A DNA stretch of 64,000 nucleotides, taken from the NCBI RefSeq assembly GCF_004137245.1, contig NZ_SDWS01000006.1, positions 276,826-340,825 on the forward strand, in the 5' to 3' direction. A program made the position numbers and the translations under genes. Below, piece after piece: positions 18,388-27,263 of this stretch (position 1 is its first letter; the number at the start of each line of letters is the position of its first letter). The notes under the pieces are model-generated. The model saw only the letters and a program-made list of their open reading frames with translations, did not search any database and had not been told where the DNA came from. This stretch comes from Nocardioides glacieisoli (GTDB taxonomy: Bacteria; Actinomycetota; Actinomycetes; Propionibacteriales; Nocardioidaceae).

Positions 18388-19070
18388 TGCCGATCCCCGC
18401 GACCGCTGCTCCCCTGCGGACCGAGCTGCTGCGCGACTCCGTCCACGACCGGCTGCGCGACGCGATCGTCGACGGCACGCTCGCGCCGGGCGAGGTCGTG
18501 CGCGACACCGAGCTCGCGAGCTGGCTCGGCGTCAGCCGTACGCCGGTCCGCGAGGCGTTGCTGCGACTGGGCGGGACCGGCCTCGTGCGGGCCGCGCCCG
18601 GCCGGTCGACCGTGGTCGCCGAGATCGACCTGGCCGAGGTGCGCGAGGCCCACGCGGTCGTCGCGAGCATGCACCGGCTCGCCGTGGCCGAGGCGGTCGC
18701 CCGGCTCACCAGCGCCGACCTGGGGCGGATGCGCGCGGCCAACGAGCGGTTCGCGAGCGCCGTCAACGCCCACGACACCGACGCGGCGCTCGCCGCCGAC
18801 GACGACTTCCACGCGGTCGCCGTCGACGCCAGCGCCAACCGGGCCGTCGCGACGGTGCTCGACCAGTTCGGCCCGGTCGTGCGCCGTCTCGAGCGGCTGC
18901 GCTTCGCCTCCCTGGCCGCTGCCGACTCCGTCGACCTCCACGACCGCCTCGTCGCCGCCTGCGAGGCCGGCGACGCCGACGCCGCTGCCGACGTCGCCTT
19001 CCGCACCTGGCAGAACCTCGCCGACCTCATCCCCGACACGACCGACACCGTCACCCAGGAGACCCCGTGA
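18387..19070 (+). CDS. GntR-family (FCD-type) regulator
   Basis: A 227-residue regulator: an N-terminal winged HTH ([20 protein letters not shown] and REALLRLGG), then an all-helical FCD effector domain ([35 protein letters not shown], with metal-ligand-like Asp/His). The usual FCD ligand is a small organic acid or amino acid. I prefer the ATG at 18387 over the one at 18357 because the longer form begins with an un-GntR-like segment across the palindrome. The stop overlaps acdS by four bases (GTGA), so it most likely controls acdS. Confidence 0.85.
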   Translation: MPIPATAAPLRTELLRDSVHDRLRDAIVDGTLAPGEVVRDTELASWLGVSRTPVREALLRLGGTGLVRAAPGRSTVVAEIDLAEVREAHAVVASMHRLAVAEAVARLTSADLGRMRAANERFASAVNAHDTDAALAADDDFHAVAVDASANRAVATVLDQFGPVVRRLERLRFASLAAADSVDLHDRLVAACEAGDADAAADVAFRTWQNLADLIPDTTDTVTQETP

Positions 19071-20095
19071 TCCTCGAGCAGTTCGAGCGCTACCCGCTCA
19101 CCTTCGGTCCCTCGCCCGTCCAGCACCTCAGGCGGCTGACGCAGCACCTCGGCGGCGCCGAGGTCTGGGCCAAGCGCGAGGACGTGAACAGCGGCCTGGC
19201 CTACGGCGGCAACAAGGTGCGCAAGCTGGAGTACATCGTCCCCGACGCCCTCGCCAGCGGCGCCGACACGCTCGTCTCCATCGGCGGCTACCAGTCCAAC
19301 CACACCCGGCAGGTCGCCGCCGTCGCGGCGCACCTCGGCCTGAAGTGCCGCCTCGTGCAGGAGAAGTGGGTGCCGTGGGACGACCCGACCAACACCCAGG
19401 TCGGCAACATCCTCCTCAGCCGGATGATGGGCGCCGACTCGCGCCTCGACGACAGCGGCTTCGACATCGGGATCCGCGACTCGTGGAAGGACGCGATCCG
19501 CGAGGTCGAGGAGGCCGGCGGGACGCCGTACGCCATCCCGGCCGGCGCCAGCGAGCACCGCCTCGGCGGGCTCGGCTTCGCCAACTGGGCCTTCGAGGTC
19601 GCCGAGCAGGAGAAGGCGCTCGGCATCACCTTCGACACGATCGTCGTGTGCACCGTGACCGGCTCGACGCACGCCGGGATGATCGCCGGGTTCGCAGCGC
19701 TCGAGGACCTCACCGGCGTACGCCGTCGGGTGATCGGCATCGACGCGAGCGCCACCCTGGAGAAGACCCGCGACCAGGTCGGCCGGATCGCCCGCCACAC
19801 CGCCGACCTGATCGAGCTCGGCCGCGACCTGCGTGACGACGAGATCACCGTCCTCGAGGGCTGGGCCGGCGACCTCTACGGCGTGCCGGTCGAGTCGACG
19901 ATGGAGGCGATGGCGCTCGGCGCGCAGCTCGAGGCGATGATCACCGACCCGGTCTACGAGGGGAAGTCACTCGCCGGCCTGGTTGACCTGGTGAAGGACG
20001 GCGACATCTCGCGCGACTCACACGTGCTCTACGCCCACCTCGGTGGCCAGCCGGCGACCAACGCCTACCACTCGCTCTGGCCCGCACAGGGCTGA
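19067..20095 (+). CDS. acdS: 1-aminocyclopropane-1-carboxylate (ACC) deaminase
   Basis: A 342-residue PLP enzyme converting ACC, the plant ethylene precursor, to 2-oxobutyrate and ammonia. The whole sequence follows Acd[13 protein letters not shown] start, PLP Lys50 in [10 protein letters not shown], Ser77 in [10 protein letters not shown], Tyr297-Glu298 in TDPVYEGKS and Leu325 in LYAHLGGQP. Glu298 and Leu325 are the residues that separate ACC deaminase from D-cysteine desulfhydrase. Start GTG at 19067, coupled to the GntR gene. One change from Pseudomonas AcdS is Tyr for Ile in GGYQSN. A plant-associated life-style is suggested. Confidence 0.92.
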   Translation: MILEQFERYPLTFGPSPVQHLRRLTQHLGGAEVWAKREDVNSGLAYGGNKVRKLEYIVPDALASGADTLVSIGGYQSNHTRQVAAVAAHLGLKCRLVQEKWVPWDDPTNTQVGNILLSRMMGADSRLDDSGFDIGIRDSWKDAIREVEEAGGTPYAIPAGASEHRLGGLGFANWAFEVAEQEKALGITFDTIVVCTVTGSTHAGMIAGFAALEDLTGVRRRVIGIDASATLEKTRDQVGRIARHTADLIELGRDLRDDEITVLEGWAGDLYGVPVESTMEAMALGAQLEAMITDPVYEGKSLAGLVDLVKDGDISRDSHVLYAHLGGQPATNAYHSLWPAQG

Positions 20096-20111
20096 GGCTA
20101 GCCTCGCCCGG

Positions 20112-20960
20112 GTGTACGACGATGCGCTCGCCTGGGCCGGCTCGGCCGTCGGATCGCCGGTCTCGTCCCACGAGCGGCTGCAGGGTGGGATGACGTCGCG
20201 GATGCTCGCCCTGCGCCACGACGACGGCTCGGAGTCGGTGCTCCGGCTGATGATCAACGAGCCGTGGCGCACCCACGGTGCCGAGCTCACCACCCGCGAG
20301 CGCGACGCCCAGCTCTTCCTCGCCGGGACGGACGTGCCGGCGCCGACGACCATCGCGCTCGACGCGGGCGGCCAGGCCTGCGGCGTCGCCGGCCACCTCA
20401 TGTCGCGGCTGCCGGGGACCGCCCGGTCCGAGGTCGACCCCGACGGGCTCCGCGCGATGGCCGACCTGCTCGCGCAGGTCCACCGGCTCCGTCCGGCCGA
20501 GCCGTTCCGCGACTACCAGTCCTGGGCGTGGGAGGCGAAGTGGGTCGTGCCGTCCTGGACGCGCCACCCCGACTCGTGGCGCCGCGCCTTCGAGGTGCTG
20601 GCAGGGCCGGCACCGGCCTACGCGCCGACGTTCCTGCACCGCGACTTCGGCCACCGCAACCTGCTGTGGACCGACGGTGCGGTCAGCGGTGTCGTGGACT
20701 GGGTGGAGACGTCGACCGGGCCGGCGTGGCTCGACGCCGCGCACGCCGCGTCCAACCTCGCGGTGATGATCGACACCGGACCGGCCGCCGCATTCCTCGA
20801 GGAGTACTCCGCCCACGCACCGGAGCCGCTGCACCCGTTCTGGCTGGTGATGGACACCGTCGGCTACCTCCCGCCGCCCGGCAAGCCGCAGATGTTCCGC
20901 CAGCCCGACCAGGTCGAGCGGCTCGACGACTGGCTGGACGAGGTCGTGCGGCTCAGCTGA
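20112..20960 (+). CDS. APH-family phosphotransferase (kinase-like)
   Basis: A 282-residue protein of the aminoglycoside-phosphotransferase / choline-kinase superfamily. Brenner-type catalytic loop HRDFGHRNLL with Asp178 and Asn183, then the metal-binding VVDWVE with Asp196. The N-lobe has the Gly-rich QGGMTSRML loop. Substrates of such proteins vary (antibiotics, small alcohols, hydroxyl metabolites), so no resistance role is claimed. GTG start at 20112; it lies 16 bases after acdS and may be co-transcribed. The last 8 bases overlap the convergent racemase gene. Confidence 0.82.
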   Translation: MYDDALAWAGSAVGSPVSSHERLQGGMTSRMLALRHDDGSESVLRLMINEPWRTHGAELTTRERDAQLFLAGTDVPAPTTIALDAGGQACGVAGHLMSRLPGTARSEVDPDGLRAMADLLAQVHRLRPAEPFRDYQSWAWEAKWVVPSWTRHPDSWRRAFEVLAGPAPAYAPTFLHRDFGHRNLLWTDGAVSGVVDWVETSTGPAWLDAAHAASNLAVMIDTGPAAAFLEEYSAHAPEPLHPFWLVMDTVGYLPPPGKPQMFRQPDQVERLDDWLDEVVRLS

Positions 20961-21651
20961 GCGCGAAGTCGACCGCCGCCCTCGCGTGCAATGCGGTCGT
21001 CGCGAAGACCGGGACCTCCACGTCCTCCGGACCGATCAGCAGCTCGATCTCGGTGCAGCCGAGGACCACTCCCCCGGCGCCCCGCCCGACCAGCCGCCGC
21101 ACCACGTCGACGTACGCCTCCCGCGACTCCTCGCGCACGACGCCGAGCACGAGCTCGTCGTAGATGACGTCGTGCACGAGCGTCAGGTCGTCACCCTCCG
21201 GCACGAGCACGTCGATGCCGTGGGAGCGGAGGCGGTCGGCGTAGAAGGGCTGCTCCATCGTGAAGCGGGTGCCGAGGAGGGCGACCCGGTCGAGACCTGC
21301 CGCCCGGACCGCCTCGGCGGTGACGTCGGCCAGGTGCAGCAGCGGGATGTCGACGGCCGCCTCGATCGCGTCCGCGACCTTGTGCATGGTGTTGGTGCAG
21401 AGCACGACGCACTCGGCACCGGCGGCCTCGAGCCCGCGCGCCTCGGCGGCCAGCAGCGCACCGGCCGCCTCCCAGTCGCCGGCGACCTGCATCGCCTCGA
21501 CGTCGGCGAAGTCGACGGACGCCAGCACGAGCCGCGCGGAGTGGAAGCCACCGAGCCTGGTCCGGACGTCCTCGTTGACGAGCCGGTAGTAGAGCGCCGT
21601 GCTCTCCCAGCTCATCCCGCCCAGCAGGCCGATCCGGCGAAGCTCACCCAT
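20953..21651 (-). CDS. Aspartate/glutamate racemase family protein
   Basis: A 232-residue protein of the Asp/Glu/hydantoin racemase family. Both catalytic cysteines are present: Cys85 in VVLCTNTMH and Cys199 in VVLGCTEIEL, with the N-terminal IGLLGGMSWEST motif typical of the YgeA/RacX type. It interconverts L- and D-forms of an amino acid by the two-base mechanism, independent of PLP; the amino acid is not identifiable. It is divergent from the GNAT gene, 31 bases away. Confidence 0.88.
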   Translation of the reverse strand: MGELRRIGLLGGMSWESTALYYRLVNEDVRTRLGGFHSARLVLASVDFADVEAMQVAGDWEAAGALLAAEARGLEAAGAECVVLCTNTMHKVADAIEAAVDIPLLHLADVTAEAVRAAGLDRVALLGTRFTMEQPFYADRLRSHGIDVLVPEGDDLTLVHDVIYDELVLGVVREESREAYVDVVRRLVGRGAGGVVLGCTEIELLIGPEDVEVPVFATTALHARAAVDFALS

Positions 21652-21682
21652 GGCTGTCAGTCAACACCTCTAGCGTGGCCAC

Positions 21683-22285
21683 GTGCCCACCGCTCCGCTC
21701 GCTCGCGCCGACGGGATCGTCGTCCACCCCGCCACGCACGCCCGCTTCGACGACGTGCGCACGATGGTCGGCCCGAAGAACCCGACCTCCAGTGTCTGCT
21801 GGTGCCTCAGCCACCGCATCCCCGCCAAGCAGAACACCTCGCTGGCCGGGCAGGAGCGCGCCGACTTCGTCGAGGCGCTCACCCGCAAGCGCACCAAGCC
21901 CGGCGTGCTCGCCTACGACGGCGACGAGGTGGTCGGGTGGGCCGCGGTCGCACCCCGTGCCGACCTGCCCTTCGCCCGCTCCACCAAGATCCCGCACGTC
22001 GACGACCAGGACGCGTGGTCGGTCTGGTGCGTCCGCGTGCGGCCCGGCCACCGCGGCCGCGGGATCTCCCACGTGCTGCTCGAGGGGGCGGTGGCGTACG
22101 CCGCCCAGCGGGGCGCGCCGGTCGTCGAGGGCTATCCCGTGGACAACCAGGGCGAGAAGGTCGACCTGACCATGGCCTACGTCGGCACCCGCGTGCTCTT
22201 CGAGAAGGCCGGCTTCACGCTCGCGGCCCGCACCGAGGCCACCTCGGCGGGGTTCCCGCGCGTGGTGATGCGGCGCAACGAGTAG
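21683..22285 (+). CDS. GNAT-family N-acetyltransferase
   Basis: A 200-residue GNAT protein. The acetyl-CoA-binding motif A is WCVRVRPGHRGRGISHVLLE (about residues 115-134), with Q/RxxGxG/A as RGRGI. A GxxFEKAGF motif (VLFEKAGFT) follows. An N-terminal Cys-rich WCLSHR segment is an addition. Substrate unknown. The GTG at 21683 is the start; the following FAD-fusion gene is 53 bases downstream with an operator-like repeat between. Confidence 0.85.
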   Translation: MPTAPLARADGIVVHPATHARFDDVRTMVGPKNPTSSVCWCLSHRIPAKQNTSLAGQERADFVEALTRKRTKPGVLAYDGDEVVGWAAVAPRADLPFARSTKIPHVDDQDAWSVWCVRVRPGHRGRGISHVLLEGAVAYAAQRGAPVVEGYPVDNQGEKVDLTMAYVGTRVLFEKAGFTLAARTEATSAGFPRVVMRRNE

Positions 22286-22298
22286 CCGCTTGCTATCT

Positions 22299-22321
22299 TA
22301 GTCCAGTAAGTCAGTGGACTA
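22299..22321. promoter_or_regulatory. TAGTCCA/TGGACTA inverted repeat before the FAD-fusion gene
   Basis: Perfect 7-base arms TAGTCCA (22299-22305) and TGGACTA (22315-22321), 9 bases apart, 17 bases before the ATG. The same TAGTCCAGT core occurs twice in the large repeat at 18287-18349. A TATCTT just upstream could be a -10 element. Likely a shared regulator site. Confidence 0.6.
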
Positions 22322-22338
22322 TTGGAACGGAGCGCGGC

Positions 22339-25002
22339 ATGGTGACGAACGAGGGCGACTGTCGGGTCGTCGTGGTCGGCGCCGGCGCCGGCGGTGCGCT
22401 GGTCGCAACCCACCTGGTCACCGCGCTCTCGTCGCGCTTCCGCGTCGAGCTGGTCGACCCGGCGCCCACGACCGGTCGCGGGCAGGCGTACTCGACCACC
22501 GACGAGCGCCACCTCCTCAACGTCCCCGCCTCGGGCATGACCGCCTTCCCGCGGGACCCCGAGCACTTCCTCCGCTGGCTGCGCAACCACCACGACCCGA
22601 CGTTCCAGCCGCACGAGTTCGCGCCGCGCGCCGTCTTCGGCCGCTACATCGAGAGCCTCCTCACCACGGCGACCGAGTTCCCCGGCAACGCCCGGCTCGT
22701 ACGCCGTCAGGCCGCGGTCGTCGACATTTCCGAGGCGGGCGGCGGCTTCGTCGTCGACCTCTCCGACGGCGACCGCATCGAGGCGCGGGCCGTCGTGCTC
22801 GCGACGAGCAGCAAGCCGGGCACCGGCTGGGCGCCGGCCGAGCTCGCGGGCGACCCGAGGCTCATCGCCGACCCCTGGACGCAGCCGATCCCCGAGGTGG
22901 GCGACGTGCTCATGCTCGGTTCGGGCCTGACGATGGTCGACCTCGCGATCAGCGCGGACCGCCCCGACCGCACCCTCCACGTCGTCTCCCGCGCCGACGC
23001 GGTGCCGCACCCCCACGTGCTGCCCACGACTCCGCCGGTGCCGCCGCCGCCCGGCATCACCCGCACCCAGGACCTCGACGCCCTGCGGTCGACGATCGCC
23101 GCCCACGTCGACTCGACGGTCGCGGCGACCGGTGACTGGCGGGCCGCTGTCGACGGCCTGCGCCCGGTGACCGCCCAGCTGTGGCGAGGCCTGTCGGAGG
23201 CCGACAAGCGCCGCTTCATCGCCGAGGACGCCCGCAGCTGGGACGTGCACCGGCACCGGATGGCCCCGGCGACCGCCCGCCGCTTCGACGCGATCGCCAG
23301 CGCCGGTCGGCTCGAGCGCCACCGCGGCACCCTCGCCGCCGTACGCGCCGGCGACCATGCCCTCCACGTCACCCTCGACGACGGCACCGAGCTGCGCGTC
23401 GCCGCCGTCGTCAACTGCACCGGCCCGGTCGGCTCCATCGCCGCCGACCCGCTGATGACCCGGCTCGCCCGGACCGGGCTCGTCCGACCCGGTCCGGCCG
23501 GCCTCGGCGTCGACACCGCCGACGACGGCCGCATCCTCGGCACGCTGCCGGACCACCTCCCCTTCCTCGCGGTCGGCTCGCTGCGCCGCGGGAACCTGTG
23601 GGAGTCCACCGCGATGCCCGAGATCCGCGAGCAGGCCTACGACGTCGCGCGCGTCGTGAGCCGGTCGATGCACGGTGAGTCCCGGCGCCGGCCGGTCGAC
23701 CCCTACGGCCTGACGCTCTCGACCAGCACCGACGCCGCCGAACGCTACAACGCCGCGCTCGGTCGCCTCCTGCGGCTGCAGGACGGCGTGGAGGACGGCC
23801 TTGCCGCCGCGGTTGCCGAGGACGAGGGGTTCGTGCAGGCGCACGCCGCGCTCGCCCTGCTGGGCCACGAGTGGGGCGCGGACATCGACAACCACTGGCA
23901 GGTCTCGCTCCGCGCGGCCCACCGCGCCGCCGCCGAGCGCCACCTCGACGACCGCGAGAGCTCGTTCCTCGACGCCGTCACCACCCGCCTCCGCACCGAC
24001 GAGGCGACGGGCGCGGCCGCCCTGCTGCGACACGTGCGCCTCTTCCCGCGCGACGCCCTCGCCGTGAGCGTCGCGGTCCCGACGGTCGCCTTCGGCGGCC
24101 TCACCAGCGGCAGCCAGACCGCCCAGCTGGTCGAGTCGCTCGGTCGGTCCTACGGCGACGACTGGTGGTACGCCGGCCAGCTCGCGTTCGTCCGCCAGGA
24201 CCAGGAGCGCTGGGCCGAGGCGGAGGAGCTGTCGTCGTACGCCCTCTCCGTCGAGCCCGCCTCCGGTCACGCCGTGCACGCCCGCGCGCACGTCTTCTAC
24301 GAGACCGGCGACCACAGCGCGGGCCTCGCCTGGCTCGACGAGTGGATCCGTTCGCGCGGCCCCGAGGCCAACCACCGCTCCCACTTCTCCTGGCACGCCG
24401 CGCTCCACGAGCTGATGCAGGGCGACGTCGAGGCCGTACGCCGTCGCTACGCCCGCGAGCTCGCACCCTCCGTCGTCACCGGGAGCCGCGTCGTCGTCGA
24501 CAGCGGCGCGCTGCTGTGGCGCGGCCGCGTCACCGGTGCGTGGACCGACGACCTGCCGGTCGGGGAGGTCCGCGCGCAGGCCCCGGCCGAGTGGCTCACC
24601 GCTCCCCCGACGCCGTTCGCGGCGATGCACAGTGCCGTGCTGCTCGCCGCCGACGCAGATGCGACTGCCCTCACCCGGCTGGCCGAGGAGTCGGCACGCC
24701 ACGAGGACCGCGTCTTCCGCGACGTCGTCGCGCCGCTGTGCGCCGGCCTCGTCTCGGTCGTCGAGGAGCGCTGGGACGCGGCGTCCGCGACCCTCACCGC
24801 GGTCGTCGGCGGCATGGCCCCGCTGGGTGGCAGCAAGGCGCAGCGCGAGGTGGTCGAGGACACCCTGGTCTTCGCCCTGGCGATGGCCGACCGCAACACC
24901 GAGGCGGCGGCCGTCCTCGACGAACGACTCTCCCGCCGCTCGTCCCCGCTCGACGCCCGCCGCCGGGCCGCGGTGGTCGCCGGTGTCCCGGCCGGCCGCT
25001 GA
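22339..25002 (+). CDS. FAD/NAD(P)-binding oxidoreductase fused to a TTC38-like TPR domain
   Basis: An 887-residue fusion. Residues 1-450: Rossmann FAD-binding domain (VVVGAGAGGA at 11-20), the FAD_NAD-binding_9 signature (GRGQAYST, HLLNVPASGM) and a second dinucleotide motif GSGLTM at 194-199. Residues about 455-887: a helical repeat region resembling TTC38-type tetratricopeptide proteins (LLGHEWGADIDNHW, HFSWHAALHELMQGDVEAVR). It is cytoplasmic, with no signal or membrane segment. ATG at 22339. The substrate is unknown. I know no characterised example of this fusion. The full length, without internal stop, argues for a real fusion, not a frame artefact. Confidence 0.88.
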   Translation: MVTNEGDCRVVVVGAGAGGALVATHLVTALSSRFRVELVDPAPTTGRGQAYSTTDERHLLNVPASGMTAFPRDPEHFLRWLRNHHDPTFQPHEFAPRAVFGRYIESLLTTATEFPGNARLVRRQAAVVDISEAGGGFVVDLSDGDRIEARAVVLATSSKPGTGWAPAELAGDPRLIADPWTQPIPEVGDVLMLGSGLTMVDLAISADRPDRTLHVVSRADAVPHPHVLPTTPPVPPPPGITRTQDLDALRSTIAAHVDSTVAATGDWRAAVDGLRPVTAQLWRGLSEADKRRFIAEDARSWDVHRHRMAPATARRFDAIASAGRLERHRGTLAAVRAGDHALHVTLDDGTELRVAAVVNCTGPVGSIAADPLMTRLARTGLVRPGPAGLGVDTADDGRILGTLPDHLPFLAVGSLRRGNLWESTAMPEIREQAYDVARVVSRSMHGESRRRPVDPYGLTLSTSTDAAERYNAALGRLLRLQDGVEDGLAAAVAEDEGFVQAHAALALLGHEWGADIDNHWQVSLRAAHRAAAERHLDDRESSFLDAVTTRLRTDEATGAAALLRHVRLFPRDALAVSVAVPTVAFGGLTSGSQTAQLVESLGRSYGDDWWYAGQLAFVRQDQERWAEAEELSSYALSVEPASGHAVHARAHVFYETGDHSAGLAWLDEWIRSRGPEANHRSHFSWHAALHELMQGDVEAVRRRYARELAPSVVTGSRVVVDSGALLWRGRVTGAWTDDLPVGEVRAQAPAEWLTAPPTPFAAMHSAVLLAADADATALTRLAEESARHEDRVFRDVVAPLCAGLVSVVEERWDAASATLTAVVGGMAPLGGSKAQREVVEDTLVFALAMADRNTEAAAVLDERLSRRSSPLDARRRAAVVAGVPAGR

Positions 25003-25009
25003 GCAGACC

Positions 25010-25147
25010 GTGCTCCAGGACGCGCTCGGCACCGTGGCGGTGACGACGATGTTCGCCCTCGCGATGGTCGAGCTGCACGTGGAGCTCGTCGCCGGAGCGG
25101 CGGCCTGGTTGGCCGCCTGGTGGCTGCTGCGGGAGGAACGGGCCTAG
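25010..25147 (+). CDS. Very small hydrophobic protein
   Basis: A 45-residue frame beginning GTG at 25010, 7 bases after the fusion gene, with one long hydrophobic stretch (VTTMFALAMVELHVELVAGA and AWLAAWWLL). It could be a small single- or two-span membrane peptide co-transcribed with the FAD-fusion gene. Too short for a family assignment; low support. Confidence 0.35.
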   Translation: MLQDALGTVAVTTMFALAMVELHVELVAGAAAWLAAWWLLREERA

Positions 25148-25157
25148 CCGAACGGGT

Positions 25158-25218
25158 ACACGTGTCCGCGATGTGGCCCTCGATCCAGCGGATCAGGGGC
25201 AAGAGGTCGGACACGTGT
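25158..25218. repeat. Spaced inverted repeat with ACACGTGT cores
   Basis: ACACGTGTCCG (25158-25168) and CGGACACGTGT (25208-25218) are perfect 11-bp arms around a 39-base loop, which itself holds GATCCAGCGGATC. Each arm contains an ACACGTGT palindrome, so it could be two operator copies. As a hairpin it would also fit a transcription end after the small protein. Confidence 0.55.
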
Positions 25219-25248
25219 GGGGCTCGGACGACCCATAGGATCCCGGCC

Positions 25249-25944
25249 GTGCCCGCAGCCAACCCGGTCTTCGACCGGCTCTTCGACGACGCCGTACCCG
25301 CCCTGCTCGGTGGGTCGCACCGCCGGGACGAGCCCCCGGTCGACGGCGGCCGCTGGCCGGTCAGCATCGTCGCGGTGCCCGGCTCGGAGGCCAGCGGCGT
25401 CCTGGCCGATCTGATGGACGACGCCCTCGTCCACGCCGGCCCCGGACACTTCGAGACCGGTCGGTCGGACGCCAGCCACCTCACGGTGCGCGCGCTCGAG
25501 CCCTACCGCGAGGCCGCGTCCGCCACGGACGACATCACCGGCCAGTGGGTCGCGGCCCTGGACGAGGTCGGCCGAGCCTCCGCTCCCGTCACCCTGCGCT
25601 TCACCGGGGTCACGCTCACCGTCAGCGGCGTGATGGTCCAGGCCGAGCCCGTCGACGACGGGCCTTGGGAGCTCATGCGGCGGCTCCGCACCGCCCTCGG
25701 CCCGCTCGCATGGTTCGAGGACCAGTGGCAGGAGCGCGACATCTGGTACTCCAGCATCCTGCACTTCGCTGCACCCGTCCTCGACCCGGCGGGCCTGGTC
25801 GGGTGGGCCGAGCAGAACCGCGCGTCGCTCGCGCTCGACGTCACGCTGGACTCCTTGGTCCTGACCCGGTTCCGCTACCGCGAGGTCGACGGGCGGCGCC
25901 ACATGGCGATGGAGCCCTGGCACGCCGCCGCCCTCGCCGGATGA
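25249..25944 (+). CDS. Hypothetical protein, possibly 2H-phosphoesterase-like
   Basis: A 231-residue soluble protein. An HLTV segment (residues about 77-80, SHLTVRALEPYR) matches the first HxTx motif of 2'-5' RNA ligase-like 2H phosphoesterases, but the second motif (SSILHFAAPV) has Ala where Thr or Ser is expected, so catalysis is doubtful. The GTG at 25249 was chosen for the lack of upstream family sequence. No known partner; the gene lies alone between the spaced repeat and the convergent desaturase. Confidence 0.6.
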   Translation: MPAANPVFDRLFDDAVPALLGGSHRRDEPPVDGGRWPVSIVAVPGSEASGVLADLMDDALVHAGPGHFETGRSDASHLTVRALEPYREAASATDDITGQWVAALDEVGRASAPVTLRFTGVTLTVSGVMVQAEPVDDGPWELMRRLRTALGPLAWFEDQWQERDIWYSSILHFAAPVLDPAGLVGWAEQNRASLALDVTLDSLVLTRFRYREVDGRRHMAMEPWHAAALAG

Positions 25945-25995
25945 CGTGCTGCTACCACCCGGCGGTGAGCTGCCCGCCGAGGGCGGGCGCCGGGA

Positions 25996-27105
25996 TCATG
26001 CGCGCGGCGGCAGGGACAGCCGCAGCACCTTGTGCCAGGCACTCGCCACCTGCCGCAGCAGGGGCCGGCTGTTGTAGGGCAGTCCGTGCCGCTCGAAGAG
26101 CTCGCGCACCGGGCCGGCGACCTGTGCGTAGCGATTGCTCGGCATGTCGGGGAAGACGTGGTGCTCGACCTGGTGCGACAGGTTCCCGCAGAGCAGGTGC
26201 ATCAGCCACGGCCCCGAGATGTCGGCGGACCCGAGCATCTGCCGGACGTACCAGCGTCCGCGGGTCTCCGCCTCGTCGACCTCGGCCACCTCGAAGGTCG
26301 CGACGCCCTCCGGGAAGTGGCCGCACATGATCACCGAGTGGCTCCACACGTTGCGGGTGAGGTTGGCGACGAGGTTGGCCGTCATGGTCGTGCGCGCCGA
26401 TCCCGTCACCGCCGAGAGGAGCGGGTGCAGCGCGTAGTCGCGCAGCGCACTGCGCCCGACGCGCCGTGCCGTGGTCCGCATCTCGGCTCGCTGCTTCTCC
26501 GAGAAGCCGCGCTTCGTCCGCAGCGTGTCGCCGAGGTCGAGGTCGTACATCGCGATGCCGTACTCGAAGATCAGCGCGTTGACGACGTTCAGCAACGGCT
26601 GCGCCAGGTGTCGCGGCTGCCACTCCTGGCCCTCGTCGACGCGCATGATGCCGTAGCCGAGGTCGTTGTCCTTGCCCAGCACGTTGGTGTTCGCGTGGTG
26701 GCGGTCGTTGTGCGCACGCTTCCACTGCTCCGGGGCCGAGGCGTGGTCCCACTCCCACGTCGAGGAGTGGATCCTCGGGTCGCGCATCCAGTCCCACTGC
26801 CCGTGCAGGACGTTGTGCCCGATCTCCATGTTGTCGAGGATCTTCGACAGCGCCAGCGCCGTCGTGCCGAGCCACCACGCGCCCCGGTGCCGGCTGCCCA
26901 GCAGGACGACGCGACCGCCGACCTCGAGGCACCGCTGCACGGCGATGAGGCGCCTGACGTACGCCGCGTCGTCCGCGCCACGGCTGGCCATGACGCCCTC
27001 GCGGAGGGCGTCCAGAGTGCGGCCGATCTCGTCGAACTCGGCCTCCGTCAGGTCGTCGTAGCCCCGCTCGCGCGTGACCGGGGCGTGCTGCAGGAAGGCC
27101 GTCAT
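25996..27105 (-). CDS. Membrane fatty-acid desaturase (DesA3-like), first copy
   Basis: A 369-residue integral-membrane di-iron acyl-CoA desaturase. The three histidine boxes are intact: HNVLH (97-101), HNDRHH (132-137) and HQVEHH (311-316, QxxHH type). It should introduce a double bond into fatty acyl chains and needs an electron donor; a ferredoxin reductase partner lies 26 kb away next to the second copy at 51154-52368. ATG at 27105 is chosen because it follows the operator-like repeat at 27114-27150. It is very similar in length and box order to the second copy. Confidence 0.92.
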   Translation of the reverse strand: MTAFLQHAPVTRERGYDDLTEAEFDEIGRTLDALREGVMASRGADDAAYVRRLIAVQRCLEVGGRVVLLGSRHRGAWWLGTTALALSKILDNMEIGHNVLHGQWDWMRDPRIHSSTWEWDHASAPEQWKRAHNDRHHANTNVLGKDNDLGYGIMRVDEGQEWQPRHLAQPLLNVVNALIFEYGIAMYDLDLGDTLRTKRGFSEKQRAEMRTTARRVGRSALRDYALHPLLSAVTGSARTTMTANLVANLTRNVWSHSVIMCGHFPEGVATFEVAEVDEAETRGRWYVRQMLGSADISGPWLMHLLCGNLSHQVEHHVFPDMPSNRYAQVAGPVRELFERHGLPYNSRPLLRQVASAWHKVLRLSLPPRA

Positions 27106-27113
27106 GCCTGTCA

Positions 27114-27150
27114 GTCCCCGACCAGACCGTCCTGCATACGTCTCGGGGAC
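27114..27150. promoter_or_regulatory. Inverted repeat before desaturase 1
   Basis: GTCCCCGA (27114-27121) and TCGGGGAC (27143-27150) are perfect 8-bp arms, 21 bases apart, just before the start of the desaturase. Position fits an operator; no regulator is known. The rest of the gap to 27264 shows TACGTACGTT at about 27227 and nothing else clear. Confidence 0.45.
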
Positions 27151-27263
27151 GCGGGGCACGAATGGTCGTGAGGTGCGGTCGACCCGGACGTGGCGCAGGC
27201 CACGGTCTGGGCCGGCGTGGGCGGGGTACGTACGTTGGACCCTGCCCCGACGAGAGGACCCCC

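Noticed and set aside
20112..20960. Antibiotic-resistance aminoglycoside phosphotransferase
   Set aside because: Only the general kinase-fold motifs are visible; the family includes many housekeeping kinases and nothing nearby supports resistance.
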